Below are positions 1 through 9,048 of a DNA stretch of 64,000 nucleotides, one piece after another. Position numbers and translations under genes: made by a program. The stretch comes from Toxonevra muliebris (taxonomy: Eukaryota > Arthropoda > Insecta > Diptera > Pallopteridae). Below the pieces are notes generated by a model. That model searched no databases and was not told where the DNA came from. It saw only the letters and a list, made by a program, of their open reading frames with translations. Where the stretch lies: NCBI GenBank assembly GCA_963691655.1, contig OY829327.1:58292079-58356078 (forward strand). Reading direction: 5' to 3'. The first letter of the stretch is position 1. Each line of letters opens with the position of its first letter.

Positions 1-656
1 GAGAAATAAAAAATGCACTTAAGTTGGATATGTCATCATCGACCATCAAGCGAAGAACCAGAAAAAGTGAATTAAGTGCATACAACATTGACGAAAAAGC
101 GCTTACTTTAATAAAAATCGCTTAACTCATTTAAAATTCCCTCGTAAATAAAAAAAATGGAATTTTTAACAGTTGCAAAACCCTTTGTTGTTAGATGAGA
201 GCAAAATAAATATGTGCGATTCTGACGGAAAATAATTTGTTAAAAGGCCACACGGACCTAGTCATACACCGGGTACGGTAAATCACCAAGTAGGTTGTAT
301 TATGGTCTAGGGCTGCTTTTCAGCTAATGGTATGGGTCCAACGCATTACATTCGGGGGAATTATGAAACACAACGATTATAAAAATGTTTTAAAAGACCT
401 TATACTTCCGTAGGCTAGCTTGGAATGGATGTTTCCACAGGATCGTAAACCAAAGCGCACGTCTAAAGTGGTAACAGCTTGCCTTCTCGCAAAAAAATGT
501 ACAATTTCTCATTTGTCCAGTACAGTCCTTCGACAAATTCCTTTGTTGACAAATTTGACAAAGTGAAAACCAGGCATTAGTATCGTATGAGTGCAACAAC
601 AACACGACTTCCGTTGCAAAATTTTCGATTTACCATCGCTAAAGAAGTTTCACTTC
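1..656. other. non-coding, nothing recognised
   Basis: AT-rich sequence with no convincing coding frame, RNA gene or repeat that I can tie to another part of the window. Confidence 0.5.
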
Positions 657-803
657 AAAAATTACGTAAGCAAGAAATTTCAAATGTTCGGCAATCAGCA
701 AACGTGAAGATACATAACAAAACCGAATACGAAAAGCGTTTATAGTAAAATTTTAAATAAAATTGAATGTTGCATATACGCAACATTGGGTATGAAAGAG
801 TTA
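657..803 (+). repeat. dispersed repeat T, copy A
   Basis: This segment matches the reverse complement of about 10307-10795. Shared landmarks are AAATTACGTAAGCAAG and TGTTCGGCAATCAG at one end, and GAATGTTGCATATACGCAAC followed by ATTGGGTATGAAAGAG at the other. The second copy is longer because a 316-bp element is inserted in it. The end block holds a short hairpin (TGTTGC / GCAACA). No coding content is seen. Confidence 0.75.
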
Positions 804-1446
804 ACAATTAATTTGATAACAAATTTTTACTAAATCTAAAAAAACAGACCAGAAATTAACATTTTTTCTTGTAAATAGTGTATTCTTATACGGATTGGAA
901 CTTTGTCTTAAATTAACTGAAAACATATAGATAACATATACATAACGTAAATGAGGGTAATTCGGATCGATTTTTGCAAGGGAAACTTTGAGCGGTAAAA
1001 ATTAGAATTACAGATTTAATAAAAAATTAAAGCATATTTCTTCCTCTTTTAAAGTTGTTGACTACCAAAAAAAAACAAAACATAACTTTTTTTTAATAAT
1101 TACTAAGGTAACATCACCTGCATGTAATTTGGATCGAAAAATTGAGTGTGCATGTAAGTCGGATCGATGATGTATGTAATTTATAGCAAACTATCTTTAA
1201 TTTGAGGTTTATTTAAATGCAAAAGGTAAATATGGTGTTTAATGAAAATATATATGAAAAAAAAAATTATGTATGTATGCGTAAATACATACACACATAT
1301 ACAATTATTGTCCAAATCTATGTATTTTCCTTATATAATCATATACCGTTTGTCCGATTATAGTGAAATTTGGTGTAGAGATGCATTTGTGTGTATGCCA
1401 AGGTGTGCCAAAATTCGACCGTATCTTAAAGTAGTCGTGGGAAACA
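804..1446. other. non-coding, nothing recognised
   Basis: AT-rich spacer. The open frame near 1242-1526 runs through low-complexity sequence and the tRNA-like block, and is not a gene. Confidence 0.5.
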
Positions 1447-1520
1447 TACCCAAGCCGAGAATAGAACTCGGGTCTCCAGAGACAAGAGTCTGGCACTCTG
1501 CCACTAGACTACAGTGGCAA
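1447..1520 (-). repeat. tRNA-like sequence (SINE head or tRNA pseudogene)
   Basis: Read on the minus strand this has an A-box-like TAGTCTAGTGGCAGAGTGCC and a T arm CCGAG-TTCTATT-CTCGG with a perfect 5-bp stem and 7-nt loop. The anticodon stem CCAGA/TCTGG also pairs, but the loop is 8 nt and the acceptor ends do not pair. It is therefore tRNA-derived and not a functional tRNA. Confidence 0.55.
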
Positions 1521-1527
1521 TGGTAGG

Positions 1528-1559
1528 GGACCTACAGTTTAACGCCGATTCCGAACAGC
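1528..1559 (+). repeat. short dispersed motif, copy 1
   Basis: GGACCTACAGTTTAACGC followed by CGATTCCGAACAGC. The same string, differing only near its end, occurs at 45216-45247. It is probably a piece of a common fly repeat; the flanks of the two copies differ. Confidence 0.6.
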
Positions 1560-1672
1560 TGTGGCAATTTTTTATCAGCGTGATGGTTTTGCCATTACCA
1601 ATCAAGGTGTGTACTTGTACACATTCTTCACATCAATAGTGAGTATAAGAAATTTATGAGAATTAACCACCA

Positions 1673-1745
1673 GACCAAGACGGGAATCGAACCCGCAACC
1701 TTCTGGATGAAAGTCTAGTGTACTATTTACTAGACTATCGAGGTC
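1673..1745 (-). repeat. tRNA-Glu-like sequence, probably SINE or pseudogene
   Basis: A 73-nt minus-strand block with A box ATAGTCTAGTAAATAGTA, an anticodon-loop-like CTTTCAT (TTC, Glu) followed by CCAGAAGG, and a strong B box GGGTTCGATTCCCG. Five of seven acceptor pairs form, but the anticodon stem is broken. It has the same orientation as the tRNA-like block about 150 bp away. I consider it tRNA-Glu-derived, not a working gene. Confidence 0.55.
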
Positions 1746-1907
1746 GTCTATGCCAATATATGGTTGGAAACTATTTTTTTGTGTTATTCCCGAAATAGCA
1801 TTATTTTCCGGGTATGAGACACAGCTATGAGGCACCACTTAACTAGTATTTTAATCCTTTTATTGTATTTTTAAATAGAAAATAAAATAGCCCATGAAAT
1901 GAATCAC

Positions 1908-2275
1908 ATGCAAACTGCCTGTTCATTTAAAGTATGCAGACATTGCGTTAGCGATTTGGATGGAGAAGATGATGACTAAGAGGGCGATGATGAATAAAAA
2001 CTACCATTTCCTTTTATCTTAGCCACTGAAGGCCTACAAAATAAATAAATTTATGTTTATAAATAGCTATGAATAATTTCATATTTTCCAATTTTTAGTG
2101 GATTTTTGTAGATGTCTCATACCCGGGTAAAAATTTGTTTTTGGCAAAAATACACATTCTCCGAAAATCGGTCATAATATTTTGGGTGCCAATGGAACAC
2201 TATACTTTTTTCGGATAAAAATTGCGTATTTTCATTACCTCACCGACAGTATATAAAACATCCGATTTGGTTTAA
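1908..2275 (+). repeat. dispersed repeat S, copy 1
   Basis: Homologous in direct orientation to about 7206-8035. Shared stretches include GCCTGTTCATTT, GATGATGAATAAAAA against GCTGATGAATAAAAA, AAATAAATAAATTTA, and TTTTAGTGGATTTTT followed by CTCATACCCG. Copy 2 is interrupted by a foldback element; this copy is not. No coding potential is seen. Confidence 0.75.
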
Positions 2276-2700
2276 ATAGTGAAAATTTATGGCTCAAAAA
2301 CAAAACCCGTCTCATACAATAACAAATACAAAGTTGGGCTTTTTGGATTTTCTAATAATGATGGGGTTTTATTGGCACGGAGTGTAAATCTATATCTTTT
2401 GACTTTTCAGGATACATAGTACGTGGGAGAGAAATTGGCTCAGGAAAGGTCATTCTGAATGTGAGTTACTGCAGTTTGTTAGTTTAAGTCTGCCATCTAT
2501 ATATACTCGCTAATACCCAGTTGAACTTAGGATGATCGTAGGATTAATTATCGAGCACTCCAAAGAGAGTAATGGATTACCCCATATTGCTTCAGAGCTC
2601 TTGCATTTTGTACTCCTTTCTAACATTGCATGTCCTATGTATGGAGTACTCGTTTTAGCCTCCAAGGGAACGATTACGAACATGAGCAGTACTCTCTTTT

Positions 2701-3398
2701 GCATTCCTTTCCTACATACATCATTTACATTACTACTAAATATATATTTATCTCACTTGCATTTCTTATAAAAACAAAAAATAGTTGCTGACAAAAATTA
2801 GGACGTAATGGACTAATTGACTAAAACGCCAGTAAACACGCAGCCGCTTGTAGCCAAGGTTTAAATCCCATAACATTCTTTCTTAATTTTTTTTTTTTAA
2901 TTATATAAATTTATAAACAGCCTAGGTTCAAATCCTACAAATTTGAATTTTAATTATAATAATGTTACATTCATTCGTCAATCCATTTTTGTTTTTTTTT
3001 GTTTTATTAACTATTACCGTTTTATTATGTTTTCCTTGATCTTCTATTGAGTTGTTATTTTGGCAAAGTTTCTCCAGGCTCGAACCTGTGACCAAAAATC
3101 CGCATCGTGGCTGTCAAACAACGCGTTTACGAACTGAGCCACATAAGCAAACTCACTTCCAGCACTAGTTACTGGTTTTTTTTAACTCTTTGAGGCACAC
3201 GATTTAAAAAAAAATAAAAACCCTTGGACAGCGTTTTTTGGTTCATAGCATTGCCAACTGAATGAGAAACTTTAAATACAATATTTAACTGTATGACTAT
3301 AAATAACTTAAACTTTTCGAGGTATGCTAAAATATATCGAACCATGCATAAAAAGCTAAGCAACATTTGGAAAGTTTTTAACCTACCTAAAGAGTTAA
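2701..3398 (-). repeat. dispersed repeat R, copy 1
   Basis: The reverse complement aligns over about 600 bp with 62787-63395. Both start near TTAACTCTTTA, share GTTTCTCATTCAGTTG and CGTGTGCCTCAAAGAG, and end near GATAAATATATATTTAGTAG. The family carries a forward tRNA-like unit with a B box and, further on, inverted B-box-like GGATTTGAACC blocks. Weak terminal matches (CCCAGTTG at 2517, CAACTGGG at 3606) may bound a larger 1.1 kb unit. Confidence 0.75.
3069..3147 (-). repeat. tRNA-like unit inside repeat R
   Basis: On the minus strand, GTGGCTCAGTTCGTAAACGC resembles a polymerase III A box and CAGGTTCGAGCCTG a B box, at tRNA-like spacing. The acceptor arms do not pair. The B box is kept in the other copy (63090-63105), which suggests a SINE-type internal promoter. 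Confidence 0.5.
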
Positions 3399-3933
3399 TT
3401 AGGCAAGGAAAAGTAAGATTTAAAAAAATTTAACCACTCAATCCGGTTGTTTTTTTTATCAATATTTTTAAAAATAGCTCACAAAAAATTTTGAAATTGT
3501 GTTAGTTAAAGACAAAAATTTTGTTACTGAGTTGGAGTTTCTCTTTTATTACTCCTTTTTGAATAATGAAATCATTGCTTTTTTGAAGAGTACTCACTAT
3601 TTGTGCAACTGGGTATAATCGCTAATACTTACATACATATATATGCATCATATAAATACATACAAAGCATACAAAGCTGTCCGTAATCATAGCATCAGCT
3701 GTTCCCGTACGTACCTACATATATCAAAATAAAAAAGATGAAAATATAATTACACAATTTTAATAAGTATGAGGCTTAACAATGATGTACTTATACTTCA
3801 TTGCAATTTTATTTACATAATTACTTCTTTCATTTCTTCTCGTACATAAAGCGATTAATTTGAAATATGTTAGCGTTAATCTGCAAATTAACATTAACCA
3901 TTAATAAGTCATTAACATTATATGAGTCCATTC
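3399..3933. other. non-coding, nothing recognised
   Basis: AT-rich sequence with a few ATATATAC-type simple repeats. No gene is supported. Confidence 0.45.
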
Positions 3934-4434
3934 ATAGCAAAAGCGCCTACGTCCACTTCCTATAATTTTTGAGATTTTTGGCTAAGCTGATATTTCTCCA
4001 AACTAACAAATGCTTTTAAAAAAGCTAAGCCAACATAAGTGTACTAGATAAAATCGAAAAAATAATAGAATTGTCAAAGAAATTTCAAAATTTCCTAAAT
4101 CCTCGTATGGGTTCAATTCAAATATTCCTAAGTCCATCTAGGCTAGGGATGTTATCTGTCCTCTTTTTCCCGGACACTGTCCTCTTTTTTAGAGCGTTCG
4201 TCTACGTCTTCTATAGTTTTTCGTTTGTATCCGGGTAAATATTAGCGTCCGGGAAAAATCCTAGTTTTTCTTATAAGTGTGTATGTAGCCTCAAACTAAT
4301 TTTTAAAATCAGTTTTCAACAATTGTTTTATATTTTTTGTTCCTATAAGTACATTCCACAAGGGGCATAATGAAAAAATTCAATGACATGATACCTCAAT
4401 TTTTGAAGATGATCATATCGTTTATAACTTATAT

Positions 4435-4647
4435 TAAAGACTCGCTCAAAATTCCATACCAATAACAGTGAATGAAATTTGGAGAAAAAATAATACATCA
4501 GATTCCTTATTTATTGAAGAAGAAAGGAATTGTTATACAATAAAGAAAGATTATTTAGAGTCTTGGCTTGTGCCGCTAAAGGATTTAGATGCATTTGAGA
4601 TGCATTGGAGAGTTTACAAATCATTAAGCTATGCAGTTTGTTTTTAA
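4435..4647 (+). pseudogene. transposase fragment, hAT-like element
   Basis: A 70-codon open stretch between stop codons, with Trp-rich text such as VNEIWRKNN and YLESWLVPLKDLDAFEMHWR. It has no initiator context and lies inside the element bounded by 23-bp inverted ends. The amino-acid texture is protein-like, in contrast to surrounding frames, but I cannot name the domain with certainty. It would be an internal part of the transposase whose C-terminus is at 5340-5534. Confidence 0.4.
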
Positions 4648-5339
4648 GCTATGTAGTTTTTTTTTCAGTTTTTGAGTTGCTGTTCTTCTAGACGCGTGAT
4701 TATTAACCTCGCTCATAATTATGTTAAAAATTGTCGTTCTCAATTAAAACATATTTTTCTTAATAAAATAAAAAAACATTATTTCTTAAATTTAAGTTTG
4801 TATAACATCCTTCTTTTTTGTAAATAAAACCATTTTTATAATAAAACTTTCACTTGCATTTGAATATACTTCGGTTTGGCACATGTGGTCTGGCCAGACT
4901 GTGGACTATGTTTGCTTCAAATGCTTTTGATGAATCAATAAGATAAATACTATTCGGATTTCATCACAACACTCTATTTATAAACATAATATATTGTTCA
5001 AATTAAGATATATTTCAATTTTCATAAAAAATAGAGTGCTTGGTTCTCGAGATGTGAGATGGTAAGCTCGCTTACTACCAGAGCGGTATTAATAATGATA
5101 ACGATGCTAAGAGTGATATGAATATATATTTTGAAAATTTGTTTAAAATACTATCCAAATAAAAAATGACTGAAAATATGGAGGGTCACGAAAACGTGTC
5201 TCATATGTGACCACACGTATCAAATTGTTTAATCATAATTTTTTCTCAACGGAAATAAAAATTTCCTTCAAACTGTTTCCTCAAAATAGAGCATTTAACA
5301 ATATAATTCCGTCAGACAAGTCATAGGTCACATATATGA

Positions 5340-5534
5340 AGTGAACTTGCCGGCTGGGCAACAATGGGTTCCTTTGTGACAGATGAAAATAAAAATTCCA
5401 ACAAATTTTGGGATATTTTCATGGACAAATACAAAAATTGCTATGAACTGAAAGAAGTTGAGTTTCTTTTTTGCCTTCCTACACACAATGCAAATGTTGA
5501 ATGCATTTCTTTTTTTTATAAAAGCTCGTCTTAA
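5340..5534 (+). pseudogene. hAT transposase C-terminal fragment
   Basis: A 64-codon open stretch containing NKFWDIFMDKYKNCYELKEV followed by FLFCLPTHNANVE. This matches the hAT dimerisation-region pattern in which a FW..Y segment precedes a (L/S).(L/I)P.SNA..ER.FS motif. Here Ser-Asn-Ala is His-Asn-Ala and Glu-Arg is Glu-Cys, so the signature is eroded. It ends at TAA after KSSS. It is a decayed fragment, not a domesticated gene. Confidence 0.5.
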
Positions 5535-6139
5535 AGAAATTGGTTAGATTCACAGACAATATTCATTTTTTTTTTGGAGAAACCTATATAATGTTATGCG
5601 TCCTCGATTACAGTTAAAATGTCCTAGTTTTTTCAGCTCGCTGTCCTCGATTTAAGTAGTTTGGCATAACAATCCCACTCTAAGCCAATTACATCATATC
5701 ACTTGACTGATATTTGTGCTGAGGCTCAACAGCTTTCAGTATTTGAGGTATAACAATTTTGTTTTGTGATGTAATCGGCTGAGAATTACAGGGTTCTATG
5801 TAGATTGAACATGATTTCGCAAACTTTTTCTTAAAAAAGATTTATCAGAATTTAAGGAAGTGGATACTAATTACAAATTTAAAGAACACAAAGTTCTATT
5901 CCAATAAGAAACCCTGTATTTGCTTTAATTTTATCAAAACAGTTTAAGTCCAAAATAAAAACAAGTTTATTTTAAATTCAACTTAGCTTTTCATTGTTTT
6001 TTCCTCGCGAAATATTTATAAGAACTGTTTTTTAAGTATTTTCATAATTTTGCAACAGCTGCTTCAAATAGACTGCAAGAAAACTAAGAATTTAATTTTC
6101 TCGAAATTGTCTTGCGGTGGACTTAGGCGATTTTGATAT

Positions 6140-7205
6140 GTATCGACTTATATGCAGGTAATATTATAAGATTCTATATTCACGCTTATATCGTGCTATT
6201 ATACAAAACAGTTAGTGCACATGCATGATATTATAACCAGATTAAATTATTAATAAGGTGGGGAAGTGTTCCCGTGTAAGAGACAGTACCAGATGTGAGA
6301 CAGTCGATTGTTTGCATATTACCGATCTGACTACTGTCTATCTTTTCTCTTGACATCCGGCAGTTTTTGTGCTAACACCGAAGTGAATAGACGCGTTGCT
6401 TGTTTCAGCTGCAACTATCGTGTGTGAAAATCTAAAAAACTTTTTTTGATTTTTTTTTCAAAATTTGTTTATTTTTATCTTTCGAGTGCATCAATTGAAA
6501 AATGTGAGTGTAATGCATTAGCATTTAGTGTTTTACGTACTTGAATGAGGAAGAATGAAGTACTTGATGTTTGAAATTGAACGTTGGTAATGACAATTCA
6601 AACTTAAAGTCCGTACATTGAATTTGGAAAAAAAATTCTAGATTTCAAAATGAGGCATCAAAATTGACATTTTTAAAAGTAGTTATTCAACTTGCAGAAC
6701 TATAGGTTAAAAACAGAGAATCATTATAAATGAAAATCTCAAATCAATATTTTGATAACTAAATTTTGAAAATAAAAGCTTACATTGCTTTTGCTTTCAC
6801 TATAATGATTTCATGCAAAATATGTTAACAACAAATAAATCTATTTCTAGGCTGCTTCTTGAAATATTTCATAAAGTAGTACAAAAAGTAATGGAAAAAG
6901 TAGGAGAAAATAATTTTGCTGTTAATAATTTGACAGCCAATTTGAAAATTTTAAGTGTTTAATAGAGTGTTCCGAAGAACTGCAAATTAAAGGGTAATTT
7001 TTTTCCTATGCCTACATGGGCTACATATGGCACCATTTTTCAAATTTTCAAAGCTAAATCCTGGAAATTTTAGATTCTCTTCATTTTGTTTTTTAATCTT
7101 TTTCCTTTTTCAATATCTTTACTGTGTGACTCGGCCTCACCTGAAAGTATCATAATCTAATTAATGGGAATGCTTCCAAAACACGAGGACAACTCCATCA
7201 AACGC
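6140..7205. other. non-coding, nothing recognised
   Basis: AT-rich spacer. A GTGTAAGAGACAG / ATGTGAGACAG near-repeat is seen around 6275-6305. No coding frame is supported. Confidence 0.45.
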
Positions 7206-8035
7206 AATACATGCAAGTGGCCTGTTCATTTGATATGTGCAGACATGAAGAGGAAGCTGATGAATAAAAAATTAATTTTTTTTTTATCTTAGAGACTGAA
7301 GCCTTCCAAAATAAATAAATTTAATTTTCAAATACTTACACTGTACAACGGTCTAAAAAGCTCAAGAGTTTTGAAAGTGGATCTTATTTAAATAATTCGA
7401 GTACGCTGAACATGATGGCGTTTTAGTTTTTCTCTATCACGTCTAATTTCTTTTTTATAACGGTTTAAAAAATCATATATGTATAAAAACGCTACACAAT
7501 GGAATTCACCAAAAAGAAAAGCTCAAGAGTTTTGAAAGTGGATTTATTTCGAGTATGCAGAACATGATGGCGCTTTTAGTTTTTCTCTATAACGTCTAAT
7601 TTTTTAATGGATTAAAATAGAAACGTCCATACAAAAATTGCTTATAGATTTTTAAACAAAATAAAAATCTACAAACAATACTTTTAGGTATGATATTTTT
7701 TTTTCAACCCGTTACAAAATAATTAGACGATACAGAGAAAAACTGAAAACGCCATTATGTTCAGCGTACTCGAATTATATAAGATCCACTTTCAAAACTC
7801 TTGAGTTTTTTTTGTTTTGATAAATTCCGTTGTGCAGTGCTATGGGGTTTTTACTCCATATTTTCCAAATTTTAGTGGATTTTTCTAGGTGACTCATACC
7901 CGTACAAATTTTTTCTTTTTTTTTTGTAAAAAAGCACATCACCAGAAAATTAGTTATACAATTTTGCATGTCAATAAAATCATTATACTTTCTTCGAATT
8001 TTCATTACCTTTCGAACAGTATGGAAAAAGGTTAA
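7206..8035 (+). repeat. dispersed repeat S, copy 2 (interrupted)
   Basis: Direct homologue of 1908-2275. Homology covers about 7206-7338 and resumes at about 7850-8035; the gap is the foldback element at 7339-7839. Flanking text before insertion is AAATAAATAAATTTA, and after it TTTAGTGGATTTTTCTAG. Confidence 0.7.
7339..7839. mobile_element. foldback MITE with about 130-bp inverted arms
   Basis: The left arm begins CACTGTACAACGG and the right arm, reverse-complemented, begins CACTGCACAACGG. The arms then share CTCAAGAGTTTTGAAAGTGG, AATTCGAGTACGCTGAACAT and the block ending TTTTTCTCT. A third, direct copy of the same block lies inside at about 7515-7605. No coding sequence is present. It sits within repeat S. 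Confidence 0.75.
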
Positions 8036-9048
8036 ATAAGTTCAATTATTACATTTCGCGGGTTTCTGTACCCTAAACGGGGTATCGGAGGCAGTTCATA
8101 TGTTTGGGCACCTTAGTAATTTTTTATGTTTGTTCTTATCTCCGAAGACATATTCATACACTTTCGTGTGGTTTTCAAAAGTTAATGGTATGTCAAAAAC
8201 CTTAAAAAACACCTCTTAAAGAGGAGATAAAGTAGAAAGAGGGAGGATAACACTAAACCAAAAAAAAGGTCCTAAAGAGCCTGCTTAAGAACTTTTTCTC
8301 AGACACTAAAGTTATCGGAGATAAAATGTCAGAACTGTGTAGACTTCCATACAAAAGTTTCTTTCTTTGACCTTGAAGAGTCAAAATTTCAAAAGCTGGA
8401 AAAGTTGGGCGAATACGGGCAATAAACCCGTATTCAGTTGACTTTTTTTTCTTATCTTAAAATTATCAAGAACGTTAATGACTGAGGATTCGCAATGACT
8501 TCCTCTGGGTATTTCAATGTTAAAAGCACAGACGATAAATTTGAAGTTGAACATGTTTGCAACTAGAAACTAAAGATTATTTAAAACTAAAGTCCTCGAT
8601 GCTAAAGCTGTTTATATAATTATGATCAATTTGTTATTTGCAATTAAAAGACGAATATAGCTCTACTCAATTACACATATGTAGATACTCGTATGTACAT
8701 ATGTATGTTTAGATAAGTTTGCAGATAATAATTTTGTTAAGTGTACGAGGAGCGGCTATCAAACAAGCCCCTAATGAATTACAGTTAGGCACGCAAAAAT
8801 CCAAAATTATAAATGAACTAAAAGACGCTAAGACGACGTGTAACAGCGTGTAACAGATGTGAGTTAGCGTTTTAAATCTGTGAAATCTACTCACATCACA
8901 CTATCTATTAATCACTGTTAACATGTATAATACAATTTATTAACATCAGCAGCTATTCGATTTACATTTCAACAAAGCATTTTGCCGGTATTCAGCAAAT
9001 ACACACACAAACAATTGCATACTGCTGTACTGCTAAGTCAAACCAGTT
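8036..9048. other. upstream region of yellow-e
   Basis: About 1 kb with no recognised repeat. It must contain the promoter and 5' UTR of the gene beginning at 9049, but I see no TATA box or initiator I can defend. The short duplication GTGTAACA at 8839-8855 is the only local motif. Confidence 0.4.

Larger units (their letters stand above)
3934..6139 (+). mobile_element. hAT-like DNA transposon remnant
   Basis: The ends form an inverted repeat: ATAGCAAAAGCGCCTACGTC at the left against the reverse complement of the right end, ATATCAAAATCGCCTAAGTC, 20 of 23 positions matching. Two transposase-like pieces lie inside on the + strand (4435-4647 and 5340-5534). I see no clear target duplication. 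Internal motifs such as CCTAAGTCCATC near 4130 look like subterminal repeats. The size of 2.2 kb is compatible with a shortened hAT element. Confidence 0.55.

Noticed and set aside
1673..1745. Functional tRNA-Glu gene
   Set aside because: The anticodon stem has several mismatches and the acceptor stem two, so I treat it as tRNA-derived repeat sequence.
2514..3615. 1.1 kb DNA transposon with TACCCAGTTG ends around repeat R copy 1
   Set aside because: The 10-bp inverted match is short, and repeat R copy 2 lacks the same ends, so I only report the homologous core.
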